From the NCBI GenBank assembly GCA_020744425.1, contig JAGMUV010000004.1:372001-436000 (forward strand): DNA of 64,000 bases. Direction: 5' to 3'. Below are positions 1 through 9,858 of the stretch, piece by piece. Under the pieces are notes generated by a model. The model had not been told where the DNA came from, did no database searches, and saw only the letters and a list, made by a program, of their open reading frames with translations. The position numbers were made by a program, and so were the translations under genes. How positions within the stretch are numbered: the stretch's first letter is position 1; every line of letters starts with the position of its first letter. This DNA is from Dactylonectria macrodidyma (Eukaryota > Ascomycota > Sordariomycetes > Hypocreales > Nectriaceae).

Positions 1-1
1 G

Positions 2-190
2 CCAGGGTCCATCAAAGACGAGCCCTTCACAGCCAGCGCCTACGACACCCACAGCAGCCCAGACCGGACAAGCGGCGGGCCGGGGGAGGTGCAGCGAGGC
101 CCAATGGATAGCGTCGATCCTCCGCGAAGAGCCCTGTCCAGCTTTTTTTTCTGCTTCTGTCCCAGGTTCTGGCGAGAAAGACAAGCTTGA
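2..190 (+). CDS. Possible 3' end of a gene running in from the left edge
   Basis: A reading frame is open from base 2 to a TGA at 188-190, giving 62 residues with no upstream start in the window. Its start is Ser/Pro/Gly-rich and includes IKDEPFTASAYD. It ends in an aromatic and cysteine-rich stretch, SSFFFCFCPRFWRERQA. The composition looks more protein-like than the neighbouring frames, so this may be the terminal exon of a gene whose body lies outside the window. I recognise no domain. An open frame of this length can occur by chance in GC-rich DNA, so confidence is low. Confidence 0.3.
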   Translation, partial: PGSIKDEPFTASAYDTHSSPDRTSGGPGEVQRGPMDSVDPPRRALSSFFFCFCPRFWRERQA

Positions 191-2367
191 CTTCAAGACG
201 GGGGTTGCGAGGAGGAACGATTGGACGTCCGGGCACCAGTCGGAGGGTGTTTCAGCGGACTGGTCTCGGGCCTCGCAGTGGGCCGGAGCGGTAGGACATC
301 TCGATGCTCAGTGGACCGACAACGTCTCTCTAAGCTCCCCGGGGGAGGTACCAGCGCCAACGGGAGCCGCCCACGTGGGGAACTTGCCACTGAAGACCAT
401 CAAACTCAGCACTGGTCTACAGTATGTTGCTGTTGGTGGTGCAGCGAAGGAGGGTTCAGGCTCTGCAGCCTGCAAGGGTCGGCAGAAGAAAGAATGGTCA
501 GGTCTGCGCTGCACCTGCGTGGTGGCACCTCCAACGTCAAACGAACCGTGCAAGGATGCGTTGAGTCAAGACGAAGCAGGACAGCTCATCGTTCATTCCA
601 GTCATCGCCTGCCAGCCTCATTTTCTCTTCAAAATCCCACACAACCGCGTATCGCGACGGTTTGAGATTTCTGCGCAGTCTCCCACTGTCCCAGGCAGAA
701 CTCAATGCATTGACGTCCAACTGCTGTACCTACACTGTACAACCTAGGAGAAGGGATCATTCACTCCTTGCTTCAATCTTCCATTCAGTATCGTCTCTTC
801 CACCCATCCCGTCCCAATCATCCCATCAGAGCCTCAAGAGGTCTCGTGCCCAACCGTTTGAGGTTTGGCCTGGCGGTCGCGTATGTTTCGACCTCGTCCC
901 ACTCGCAAGCGCCGCCCGTCTCTTCGCAGCCGCGATGCTATTTTGGCTTGTCGTTCAACGGGCCTCCTCGGCGCGTATCGCTCAGAATGGCCGCAGCTCG
1001 CCCAACTCCAGCCGGCCATTTCTTTGACCTGTCAGGTGGATTCGCTCTCGGAATGTCTCTCTCAAGCGGCAATTTTATCGTTCATGTTGCCCCAAGATTC
1101 CATCCGAATCGTCGGGATTTACGTCGTAGACTTTGGTTCAGATAGTAAGTTCATGCAAGTGTCAGAGTAACCGCCCAGGCAGACAGGCAGGAATTTCGAA
1201 AGCGAGTATGATTTTGCAATGACGCGAAATGAGGCTTGAGTTGCCGCATATTGCTTCTGAAGCATAAATCAGTTGCATCATCTTTCGTCTGATCAATGTG
1301 TTGAATGTGCATCTATCACTCGTGTTCGGGTTACAAGTGCTGTAGGTGCGTGTTCCAGACCTGGCCGCTAACGCGCCTCAGCATCACTTTGCTTTGTATA
1401 TTCAGAACACGTCCTTCCCCGTGATGATAAACCTTAACATCACTTCCCTCCTTGATGAAGTGTTTCGGAGAGTAACTGCCGTATGCACACTTTTGCAATG
1501 CGTGTCTGTCTCCCTGCGTCAAAGGGTGCTCTAGCTCCCTCATACTTGTCACTGCATTGACGAAACTCGCTTTTTTTCAGCGCAACCACATGAGTACATG
1601 AGGTAGTGTTGAGTGCATATGCTGAAGCCGCCTCACTTCGGGATCTACACATGCCGGTCAATGAGTTGGCCCAACGCATACATATGTACTCAAAATCGTG
1701 GCCGTGGGGTGATGGGGTATGGGGTATGAGGTTGCGTGCGTGACATCGATCAGGCTGCAATGGTGGTTGGGTATGGTTTGAGCTATGATTGCGGTTGGCA
1801 GATAGCAGACGGGTTTCGCCAACTGTTGCTTCTCGAGTGCCATTGTTAGCCTCTAATGCTGTTAGACAAGTGTCGACAGCCATTGTGTACGCCCCTGATG
1901 CTGTTGAACAGGCCCAACATGAGCGTGAGATCCTGTCAATCGGTGCAGCCAACAACTGCTGATACGTCGTGTGACGGACGAGGTTGAACCAGGCACCACA
2001 TGTTCAAAAACGCCTCCAATGGGTGAACGTGGAGGTGTAAGCGGTTGAGGTGGGCGAGGGCGTGGTGGATCACACCGTTGACCAGCAGAGTACATTGATT
2101 TGTGTGCCGCTACCCACACAAGAGGAAGTACCTGCAGGCTCCGCCAGAACTAGAAAAGCGAGGCCATCTTGGTCGCCGCGCCGTCACCAATCCCGATTGG
2201 CTGCGTCCAAAAACTACCAAAACTGGCAGCGCACCGCCTCTTCTTCTTCCCAGACCTCCGGGTTTTGTGATCACCGCAACTTTTCTCGCTTCTCTCTCGA
2301 CTACTCCGTAAGATCTCTCGACAAAACGTATTATCGCTTCTCCCACCCACACACTTAAACCGACGTC
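191..2367. other. Gene-poor stretch upstream of the SERF-like gene
   Basis: About 2.2 kb with no gene I can support. Several frames stay open here (for example 221-1027 on the plus strand), but they are low-complexity Ser/Arg/Pro translations without a recognisable domain. The last 250 bases before 2368 are pyrimidine-rich (for example runs of tctctcg), which suits a promoter and 5' leader of the following gene. Confidence 0.5.
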
Positions 2368-2717
2368 ATGGCCCGAGGCAACCAGCGCGACAAGGCCCGC
2401 GAGGCCAACCTGAAGAAGCAGGCCGGCCAGGTCAGTCCTCAGCCCCCCCACTGTTGATCGAAGACAGTGAGCCCTCCGCAGACCAAGAAACTGACGGGAT
2501 GTGTTCTTTTTGCGACTATAGAAGAAAGCCAACACCATGAGCGGCACCGAGATGCAGCGCGCCAAAGAGTCGGCCGCCGACATCATGCGCAAGAAGCAGG
2601 CCGCTGGTGAGAAATGCCCCTCCAAACCCCTCCAAACCCCCACGGTTCCAAGTCGCTGACAATGCGCGTCTTCCCATAGCCGAAGCCAAAAAGGCCGAAG
2701 AGGCCGCGAAGAAATAG
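2368..2717 (+). CDS. SERF/4F5-family small basic protein
   Basis: Three exons, 2368-2430, 2522-2606 and 2680-2717, encode 61 residues. The protein opens MARGNQRDKAREANLKKQ, the signature of the 4F5/SERF (small EDRK-rich factor) family, and resembles the small yeast protein of this family that starts MARGNQRD. The rest is Lys/Ala/Glu-rich (MRKKQAAAEAKKAEEAAKK at the end) and probably disordered or helical. SERF proteins bind nucleic acids and modulate amyloid aggregation in animals; the role in moulds is not settled. Splice sites are GTCAGT/TATAG and GTGAGA/CATAG. The exons total 186 nt, in frame to TAG. The gene is too short and too split to appear as one open frame. It converges on the cupredoxin-like gene at 3330-4512. 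Confidence 0.88.
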
Positions 2718-3329
2718 TCGACCAACCATGGAGATACCCTCACGGCTCTTGCTCGTGAGCAAGCGGTTCTACGCTTCGCCATCGACAAATCCTTTGGGCG
2801 CGAAGGGACACACAAAGCCACGACATGGACGGATTGGGGACTCGGAACGGCGACATGGCAATGACTTAGATAGCGATTGTGCGGATTTATTACAAGATAT
2901 CAACGGCGAAGCGGTGCACGGGTTTGGGTTGCCTTGGAGAGAAACTACACTAGCGGGTTAATTGCACCTTGCGACGATGCTGTTTGTATCGTCTTGTCCG
3001 ATGGCCGTATGAACGTGTACCTCGCAGGGCTTATCATGAGGCAGTCAGTGCATGCTTTCAATCACTTATCAACTACCTCGTCCTCGCGTTGGTCACACAC
3101 ATCGATTCCAAGCAACCTCATTTCAAACATACAGTATTCATCATATTAATTCGCCTAGAGACTATACGAGCCAGTCATATGCACCTTCATACCCGTGAAG
3201 TGTGAACCTGAGCCCCCCAGACAATTCGCGTAAGTAACGACAAAACCCTCTAGATACCTTTGTATAATAAAACCGCCTAATCCTCTTACATTCTCAAGAA
3301 CTCCTCCTACAATAAGCTGTGCTCTCTGT
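2718..3329. other. Convergent intergenic region
   Basis: 612 bp between two converging genes. It should hold both 3' untranslated regions. I see no further coding signal and no clear structured RNA. Confidence 0.5.
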
Positions 3330-4512
3330 TTATAGAGCAGCCATCTTGATGGGAATACCACCTATCATCATCGTTAGCAAAGGGCTCATTTACAAGACAT
3401 TGAAGGTGCTGAACTTACCGCCCATGCCGCCAAAGGCGCCGACACCCTGAGCGGCGGCGGGGAACGAGCCGGACGCGCAGGTCACGACGCAAGTGCAGCT
3501 GCCATCGGCACCCACGACTCCCTCGCCAGGGGTAAGGGCTTGGGTGCCTTCTGGTGCGCTGACGGTGGAAGCAACAGACTCGACGGGAGGGGCAACGGAG
3601 GTGGCAACCTCTTCGACAGGCGTGCTGGCAGCCGACTCTGCGGGAGCAGAAGCGTTGGGGTCGGTGATGGGGGACTCAGCGCCCTCGCCCTTCTGCTTGA
3701 TGGCGAGAGCCTGGAACATGGCCTGGGTCTTGTCCGCGGTAGGGTTGATGGAGAAGGTCATGCCCTTGCCACAGTGCTTGGCCTGTCGGCAGTAGAACCC
3801 TGGTATCATGTTAGTCTTCGTTTACGTGTGTTGGAGAGGGTTGTCTTCACTTACACAGAGGAGTCTCAACCATGACTTGCATTGCGACCTGGGGAGGGGG
3901 CGAGACGGTGTTGTTGGGGTTGGCCATGAAACCCGAGTCCATGCCGCCCTCGAGGGGGTCGCAGGGGGTGTCAAAGGCAGACTGGGAGACGGTGTGGTTC
4001 TGGGAGAGGAACTCGAAGACAACAGTGTCTCCGACGGGGACGTTGTTCAGCTGATCGGGCTGGTAGATCAAACCGCCAGGTCCACCAACGGTGACGGTGT
4101 GAGAAGCAGCAGCCGCAGGCGTCTCGACGACCTGGCCGCCGGCGGTGACAGTCTGGGTAACGGTGACCTTCTCGTTAACGGTAGACGTCTCAGCACCGTT
4201 TCCGTTGTTGACCCAGATGATGATGACATTAGCAGCAGATCCCTTGTGCTCGCTGACGCCGTCGCCGCTCAGGTCGATGGAGATGCCGTCGCCAACAACG
4301 ACGCTGTCGTCGCCGCCATTATGCTTCTGCTCGTTGTTTTCTCCCTCGTTGTTGCCGTCCTCGTGGACGTTGCCCTTCTCGCCCTCTTCCTCGGCGACAA
4401 CCTCCTCGGGGTGAGCGCGGGGAAGAAGCCAGGCGGCGTTGGGGTCGCGGACGCTGAGGGCCATGGAGACTGGGGCCAAAGCGGCCATAGCTAGAGTAGC
4501 TGAGAACTTCAT
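3330..4512 (-). CDS. Extracellular cupredoxin-like serine-rich protein
   Basis: Minus strand, exons 4512-3855, 3799-3419 and 3361-3330, 356 residues. It starts MKFSATLAMAALAPVSMALS, a clear signal peptide. Next comes an acidic, Asn/Glu/His-rich segment (residues about 35-75). A plastocyanin-like domain then begins at about VTVGGPGGLIYQPDQLNNVPVGDTVVFEF. Candidate copper ligands are the His of NHTVSQS and the Cys, His and Met of WFYCRQAKHCGKGM. The Trp codon of WFYC is rebuilt exactly across the first intron (3800-3854), which supports the splice. A Ser/Pro/Ala-rich tail follows. This is the usual build of fungal cell-surface cupredoxins, but the end (GGMGGGIPIKMAAL) lacks the hydrophobic GPI tail many relatives have, so the protein may be freely secreted. 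The ATG at 4512 was chosen because it begins the signal peptide; an upstream in-frame ATG at 4635 would bury it. Confidence 0.88.
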
Positions 4513-6282
4513 GTTGGCGGTATAGACCGAGAGATAAGGATGGGTATTAGAAGGAGGTGTGAAGCTTCCGTGCTGATGAATCCTGTCAAAGGATTTTGTA
4601 TAAGAAACTGAATCGACGTAGCGATTGCGGCTCAAAATGTCGAGGGCCTGCTCGTGGAGTAGAATCAGAAAGAGAGACGAGCGGAAAAAGAGCGAAACAC
4701 GCAGGCAAGTATGTAGAAGTAGATGGCCAAAGCAAGTTGAGACTTTTCAGTAGAAACCCGGGGACAACCTGTGACTTATATCCAAACCTGATCTCAGTCG
4801 GTTCGCGTTCCAGCCTCTGTTCGGCTTCGCCTAGACCCGTGCGAAACGGCTCCGCATTCTGTATTCCCCCTTGCCCCCTTGTAAGCCAAGCTGGGGGATG
4901 TCATTCGGCTACTAGAGCTCCGGGCCAGTCGCATAGCGCTGCGACGGGCTAGCGACAGGGCGGGAAAGGGGATGCTGCGACAGATTCGTCTCGGGTCGTG
5001 TTTGGCGTAGTCGCCACGACCCCCGGCTGAGACCCAAAGCGGCAAACGCCTAGACAAGCGAAGGAGAAGAAACCACCTTCAACTCTCCATTATCCATGAG
5101 CCACTGCGGCCAAGACGGCGGCCGACCTTTCAAAATCTCAGTCATTGGCTCTGTAACCAAGTAAATAACATTATTCTTATTTTTTCTTAATTTACATCTC
5201 TATTCCTGTACCTGCGTTGACCGCTTCAAGCGGCCTAGACTCGAAGAAACAGGAACCAACCTAGTCGCCTCCTAGGGTGACAGCGTCGCATCGGCCAGCT
5301 CGGTTACCGTCTCAGCTATGGCGACCCTGAAGCTAAACCAAAAAGCTGGGCAAAGAGGCAAAAGCGACACCAAGAAAAAGCCTGAGTCTTGGCATCTGAT
5401 CTACAGTGGCTCAAACCTGCCTGGTGACATCGCGACTCTCGTGAAACTCTTCTCCCAACGCACCGCCATGTGCCGTCACAAGCGTTTGTTCAAGGACCAA
5501 GCACGGGGCTTCGACTTTTGGGGGGGGGGGGGGGGGGGGGGTTCCGCTGGTCTCACGACTCATGATAAGCAACTTAGCTGCTTCAGCTCAACATCGCATC
5601 CTTGGGTATACGCGGGATCGACTTGTTTCGCTACGTCAAAGATGAATTGCATCATGAATGAGAAATTACTATAGCTCTTAGCGATGCAACTCTTTAAAAA
5701 ATTCTGAGAGTTGCGTTGTGTTGGCAGTGGGTAACTTGACAACCTTGAATATACGACCTGAAATATGTCCAAGAGGCGTCCATCTCTCGGGCCGCCCTAA
5801 CTCCCTCCGGCAGCGACCATTTCCGCATGGCAAATCACAGACAATCGGTTATCCGAGACGCCGATAAACCTCAATTTAATAAGGCTTGGCCTCCACGCCG
5901 TAGATGGAGCCGAGTGGTAGCCAAGACAAAGCCCAGAATGCTACCTCTCAGATTTGAAACGGATTCCCCCGCACAGCAACCACTTAACGACGAAGCCGCC
6001 CGCCCAGCCACCCTGCTTCGCGTGGGTTGACAGTTCGCCGCAACAGATCAGGGGATGTTCCGTGTTTGCACTTGGTTTGGGCCTTCGCCGTCGCCTTGGC
6101 TGATCTGACACACCCAGGAGAGTGACAAGTGTTTGGCGCCCGGCAAGGTCGCCCGCATCTGCAACAGATCTTGTCGCAGCCTGCCCAATTTCGGTAGATC
6201 GGGTCGATTGCCAGCCTCTGCAGCCGTCCCAGGCGGCTTCTTTTCATCCGATGCTCAGCCCCTCCAGCCAAGAAGTCTTGGG
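4513..6282. other. Gene-poor stretch with a long G tract
   Basis: About 1.8 kb between the start of the cupredoxin-like gene and the end of the SMN gene. Short frames are present but none has codon structure or a domain I trust. The region includes a 22-base G run at 5520-5541. Confidence 0.45.
5520..5541 (+). repeat. Homopolymer G22
   Basis: Twenty-two consecutive G residues in noncoding DNA. Such tracts can form G-quadruplexes and are prone to slippage and to sequencing length errors. Confidence 0.95.
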
Positions 6283-7018
6283 TTACGACGCCCGGCTCTG
6301 GGCCTGTTGCTGCCCTTCAAACAAACCTGTGTAGTAGCCAGCGTAGTACCATGACATGAGCAGCTTCTTGAGGTTTTCATCTTGCACTGCAGTTGAGAAA
6401 CATCCGCCTGTCAGCAAGTCTAGTCTTCCAACGCCTCATGAGAAGAGTAACTTGAGTCGACTTACCAGATCCAAGAACTGCTTGCACTGGAAACGCACCT
6501 AGGCCGCCCTCGGGTCCTTTATGAGAAGGTCCATCTTGCAAGGCCGTTGCTACCTAGTCGGTATTAGAGATCTTGACAGAACCAGAAGGGACATGACGGT
6601 GTTTGATCCTCATAACATGCAGGGACAAAGAGCACCTACCTTTTCATCCGCAGTCTCATTGCCGGCCACACGTGTTTCTCCGGCAATTTCGGCGCTGTCG
6701 AGGGAGTCCTCATGTTGATCGCTCTCAGTTCCCGTCTTGGGTGCGGGCCTATGAAGATGACAACGTCTCAGTCACCCGTCTCTGTTACACCGGGGCTCGA
6801 ACTGACCGGTTCTTGGGTTCCAAGTCTCTCACACTGCCGCCTTTCGCATGGATGCTGTGGTATTTCTGCACGGGGACGTTTAGTTTTGTGTCCAAGAACC
6901 AAGGGGAATCGAGGGACTGATCTACCTTGTACTCCTGCAAGGCTTCATTCCAAGAGTCGATCAGGGCCGAGTCATCCCACACCTCCTCCTGGCTTAGTTC
7001 TTTCTTGTTTCCACCCAT
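6283..7018 (-). CDS. smn1: Survival motor neuron (SMN) family protein
   Basis: Five exons on the minus strand, 7018-6926, 6865-6807, 6748-6640, 6553-6466 and 6386-6283, encode 150 residues. The N-terminus carries the Gemin2-binding helix, WDDSALIDSWNEALQEYK, joined by splicing to KYHSIHAKGG. The C-terminus is a textbook YG box, LLMSWYYAGYYTGLFEGQQ, the SMN self-association motif. The middle is short, Gly/Asp/Glu-rich and without a Tudor domain, as in the short fission-yeast protein. SMN assembles Sm rings on spliceosomal snRNAs in the cytoplasm. Exon lengths 93, 59, 109, 88 and 104 sum to 453 nt, exactly in frame to TAA. The gene is divergent from NOP15, with 513 bp between the two start codons. 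Confidence 0.93.
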
Positions 7019-7531
7019 TTCGAGGCCTCAGTGGCTTGGAGAAGTGATGGCCGTCGAGGTCGGACGGATTTGCGAGGCCCGAGATCTGACCAGTTTCGAG
7101 CCAATCCACAGCTTGGTGTAGGTCTGATGGACGATGACGATGATCAACAAGCCTCCATAAACGTTTACCCAGCAGTAATATTTCCAGCAGGGCTATCTGT
7201 GTTATAGCACCTCGCACCCAAGCCGACCCGTGAAATCAAGGAGCCCTTCAATGCGCCGTGGTCCAGAAGCGTCAAGAGTTGCCGTGTCGATGAGATGTCT
7301 GGTGAAGGTCCTTGTAAGATGAACTCTCCCAGGCACCTAACCTTAGTGGACCAACCACTGAACAATGGCGCACCTGCGAACCCCCCACCACCTGCCGATA
7401 AACTGATAGTGGGCCTTCACCGCCCCCCAAAGTGCGGCAGAATCCCAAATTTTTTCCTTCACCCATGCTTTGGTCCCCCAGCCGCCGCGCTTCTGCGAAC
7501 TGCTTGAAACCATTCTGCAACAATCAACACA
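7019..7531. promoter_or_regulatory. Divergent promoter region of smn1 and NOP15
   Basis: 513 bp between two divergent start codons. No convincing coding potential. It must hold both promoters and leaders; no single element stands out by eye. Confidence 0.5.
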
Positions 7532-8802
7532 ATGGCTCCTGAACTAAGGAAACGAAAGTGTAAGTGTGTTCGCAATACATTTGAGTGCTTATTCTGACTC
7601 TCTGCAGCTCTCACCGAGGTCACCAAGACCAACGGTGCTGCCAAGGCTGAGAAGCCCGCGCCAAAGTCTGCGCTCAAGGGAAAACGCAAAGGTGAGCAAC
7701 CCATTGCCTTGACCGCTGTGCGCTCTGTACTAACCACCACCCATCAGCCCCCGAGGATGCGTTGCCTGCGTCGCCCGTGTCGCTGAAGAAGCAAAAGTCC
7801 GTCAAGAAGACTGCCGTCGAAGCAAAGCCCGCGAACAAGTCTACACCAAAGGGCAAGAAGGCCAAGGTGACCAAGGCTGTCGAGAAGGTCGTCGAAGAGA
7901 CCACGATCGAGGTTTCCGATGTTTCCGACGAGGAGGAAGAGGGCAAGGAGGTCCAGGCTCTCGTGGCGGAGCTGGATTCAGACGACGAAGATATGACCGA
8001 GGGCGACAACCTCTTCAAGGAGGGACAGGACGTCGGCAAGATCCCCAAGGTTTCGAAGCAGATCGAGAAGGCTGCCAAGGAATCGCACCAAGACACCGGC
8101 GTCATCTACATTGGCCGTATTCCTCACGGTTTCTACGAGCACGAGATGCGACAGTACTTCGAGCAGTTCGGCACCATCAACAAGTTGCGTCTGTCGCGAA
8201 ACAAGAAGACCGGAGCCAGCAAGCACTTTGCGTTTGTCGAGTTCGCCGAAGCCACCACCGCAGAGATTGTCGCCAAGACCATGAACAACTACCTTTTGTT
8301 CGGACACATCCTCAAGTGCCGTATCCTTCCCAAGGAGCAGGTGCACGAGGACCTGTTCAAGGGTGCCAACCGACGATTCAAGGCTGTCCCCTGGAACAAG
8401 ATTGCCGGCAAGCAACTTGAGAAGCCACTCACAGAGTCTGCTTGGGCGGACAAGGTTACCAAGGTGCAGAACAAGCGATCCAAGAAGGCCGACAAGCTCA
8501 AGGAGATTGGCTACGAGTTTGAGGTTCCCGAGATGAAGGCGGTGCCCGCGCCTGCGGCCATCGAGGAGAAGGAATCCGAGGCAGAGGTCAAAGCCATCGA
8601 GGCTGCGCCTGTCGAGGAGGAGGTGAAGAAGATCGAGGAGCCTGTCGAGGCCGATGAAGAAGCCAAGCCAGAGGAGGAGGAGGCCAAGCCAGAAGCCGAG
8701 GAGGAACCTGAGGTTGAGGTCAAGGCGAAGAAAGCTGCTCCTAAGTCCAAGGCCGCCAAGGGAAAGGCAGCGAAAGGAAGGGGCCGCAAGGCCAAAGCTT
8801 AG
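7532..8802 (+). CDS. NOP15: Nucleolar RRM protein, NOP15/NIFK family
   Basis: Exons 7532-7559, 7608-7691 and 7748-8802, 388 residues. The start MAPELRKRK sits on a tiny first exon. A Lys/Ala-rich, acidic N-terminal region (to about residue 140) precedes one RRM: TGVIYIGRIPHGFYEHEMRQ holds RNP2 and KHFAFVEFA is RNP1. After the RRM come KCRILPKEQVHEDLFKGANR and a basic segment typical of the NOP15/MKI67IP (NIFK) family, then a Glu/Lys-rich tail ending in a basic cluster. The yeast orthologue is a nucleolar 60S assembly factor required for 27S pre-rRNA processing. Fungal homologues are usually 220-400 residues, so the length fits. Orthology rests on the RRM and its following segment; the tails are low complexity. 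Confidence 0.88.
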
Positions 8803-9858
8803 CGTGCTTTGATGTTCTTGTTGGAGTCTACAGCGAACTAGAGATAGAAAAGTCCATAATGAAAGGTGGGCGTTCATTTTTTACTCAATGAGCAGACGTT
8901 TTATTTTATTTTTCACTCAATCTTGAGGTTGTATGTAGGCATGTACGCACATAAGCGAACCCATAGCGCTCGTGGAAAGTTGAGCAAGAAACAGGATTAT
9001 GAAAGGCGGTAGTGTTCTACTTCGCGGGTCATGGTAAAAAAAGCCACAGAGGTATGGTTTTTTTCGATTGAATGACTTGTGAAGGGTAAAATATGTGAAG
9101 AAGAAAAAAAGACTCTGAGATTGGTCCGAAGTGCACGATGGTTTTGGGTGTGCAGGGGAGTGCTTACTCAGCTAGACTTGGTGGGGACCCAGCGATTAAA
9201 AGCTGAGCCTCAACGGGTTCATCACCGGCGAATGCGACCACGTTGTCGCAACTCACTGATATCAGGTATTTTTAACAAAAGTGATTAAAATAAATATCCC
9301 GGCATAATGGCGCTGGATCGTAGACGGCTACACGAAGTATGGATTCGATATCTGTCAGACTATTACGTCAAGGGGTGTATTGGCTACGTCTTAGTTGCAG
9401 CTTCTCAGCAGCGTGGCCTTATTGGCGACTGAGTTCTAGGCGATGTTACTGCTGCAAGTAACCACATCAGCATCCCGTTGTAGACACATGTCATTACACG
9501 ATCCACGCCCAGAAATTGCTTGATTCTGCGTCAAGTCTTTCCAGAACAGATCAATGATTTAATACGAATAAAGTGTAACGTCGGCGCATTTATATTGGAC
9601 GCCCATTCCCTCGCCCGTCGGACGTTGCGGTGCCGACCGCCGACGCCGTTGAGGAACGCCGCAGGGCGTGCTGTAGCTCGCTAAATTCCACTGTCCAGCA
9701 GCCTCCGTTTCTTCCAACTGCAGCATACCCAGGTAAGTCCAGCTGACGTGGTTGGACTCGCATCGCCTCAACTCCGACGCGCAACAAACGCAAACGCTCT
9801 GAATCCCGAAACCGCTTGCCGACTCTGATGCTGCCGGGTGGCGCGTCGCTCTCTCATA
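8803..9858. other. Intergenic region between NOP15 and RUD3
   Basis: About 1 kb with no convincing gene. A strong donor-like GTAAGTCC at 9733 lies upstream of the RUD3 start and could be a 5' UTR intron, which the sequence alone cannot prove. Confidence 0.45.

Noticed and set aside
221..1027. A 268-codon plus-strand frame
   Set aside because: Low-complexity Ser/Arg/Pro translation, no domain, no signal peptide, overlapping open frames on both strands of similar quality; typical of GC-rich noncoding DNA.
865..1534. A two-exon model joining a frame ending near 1143 (donor GTAAGT) to a frame at about 1351-1534
   Set aside because: The donor is good and the join stays in phase, but neither part has a recognisable domain and the start is unclear; kept out for lack of independent support.
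2110..2643. A 177-codon minus-strand frame over the SERF-like gene
   Set aside because: Antisense shadow of the promoter and exons of the spliced SERF/4F5 gene, whose family match is clear.
7978..8877. A 299-codon minus-strand frame rich in leucine
   Set aside because: Antisense of the Lys/Glu-rich NOP15 exon; Leu/Phe-rich translations arise automatically from such codons.
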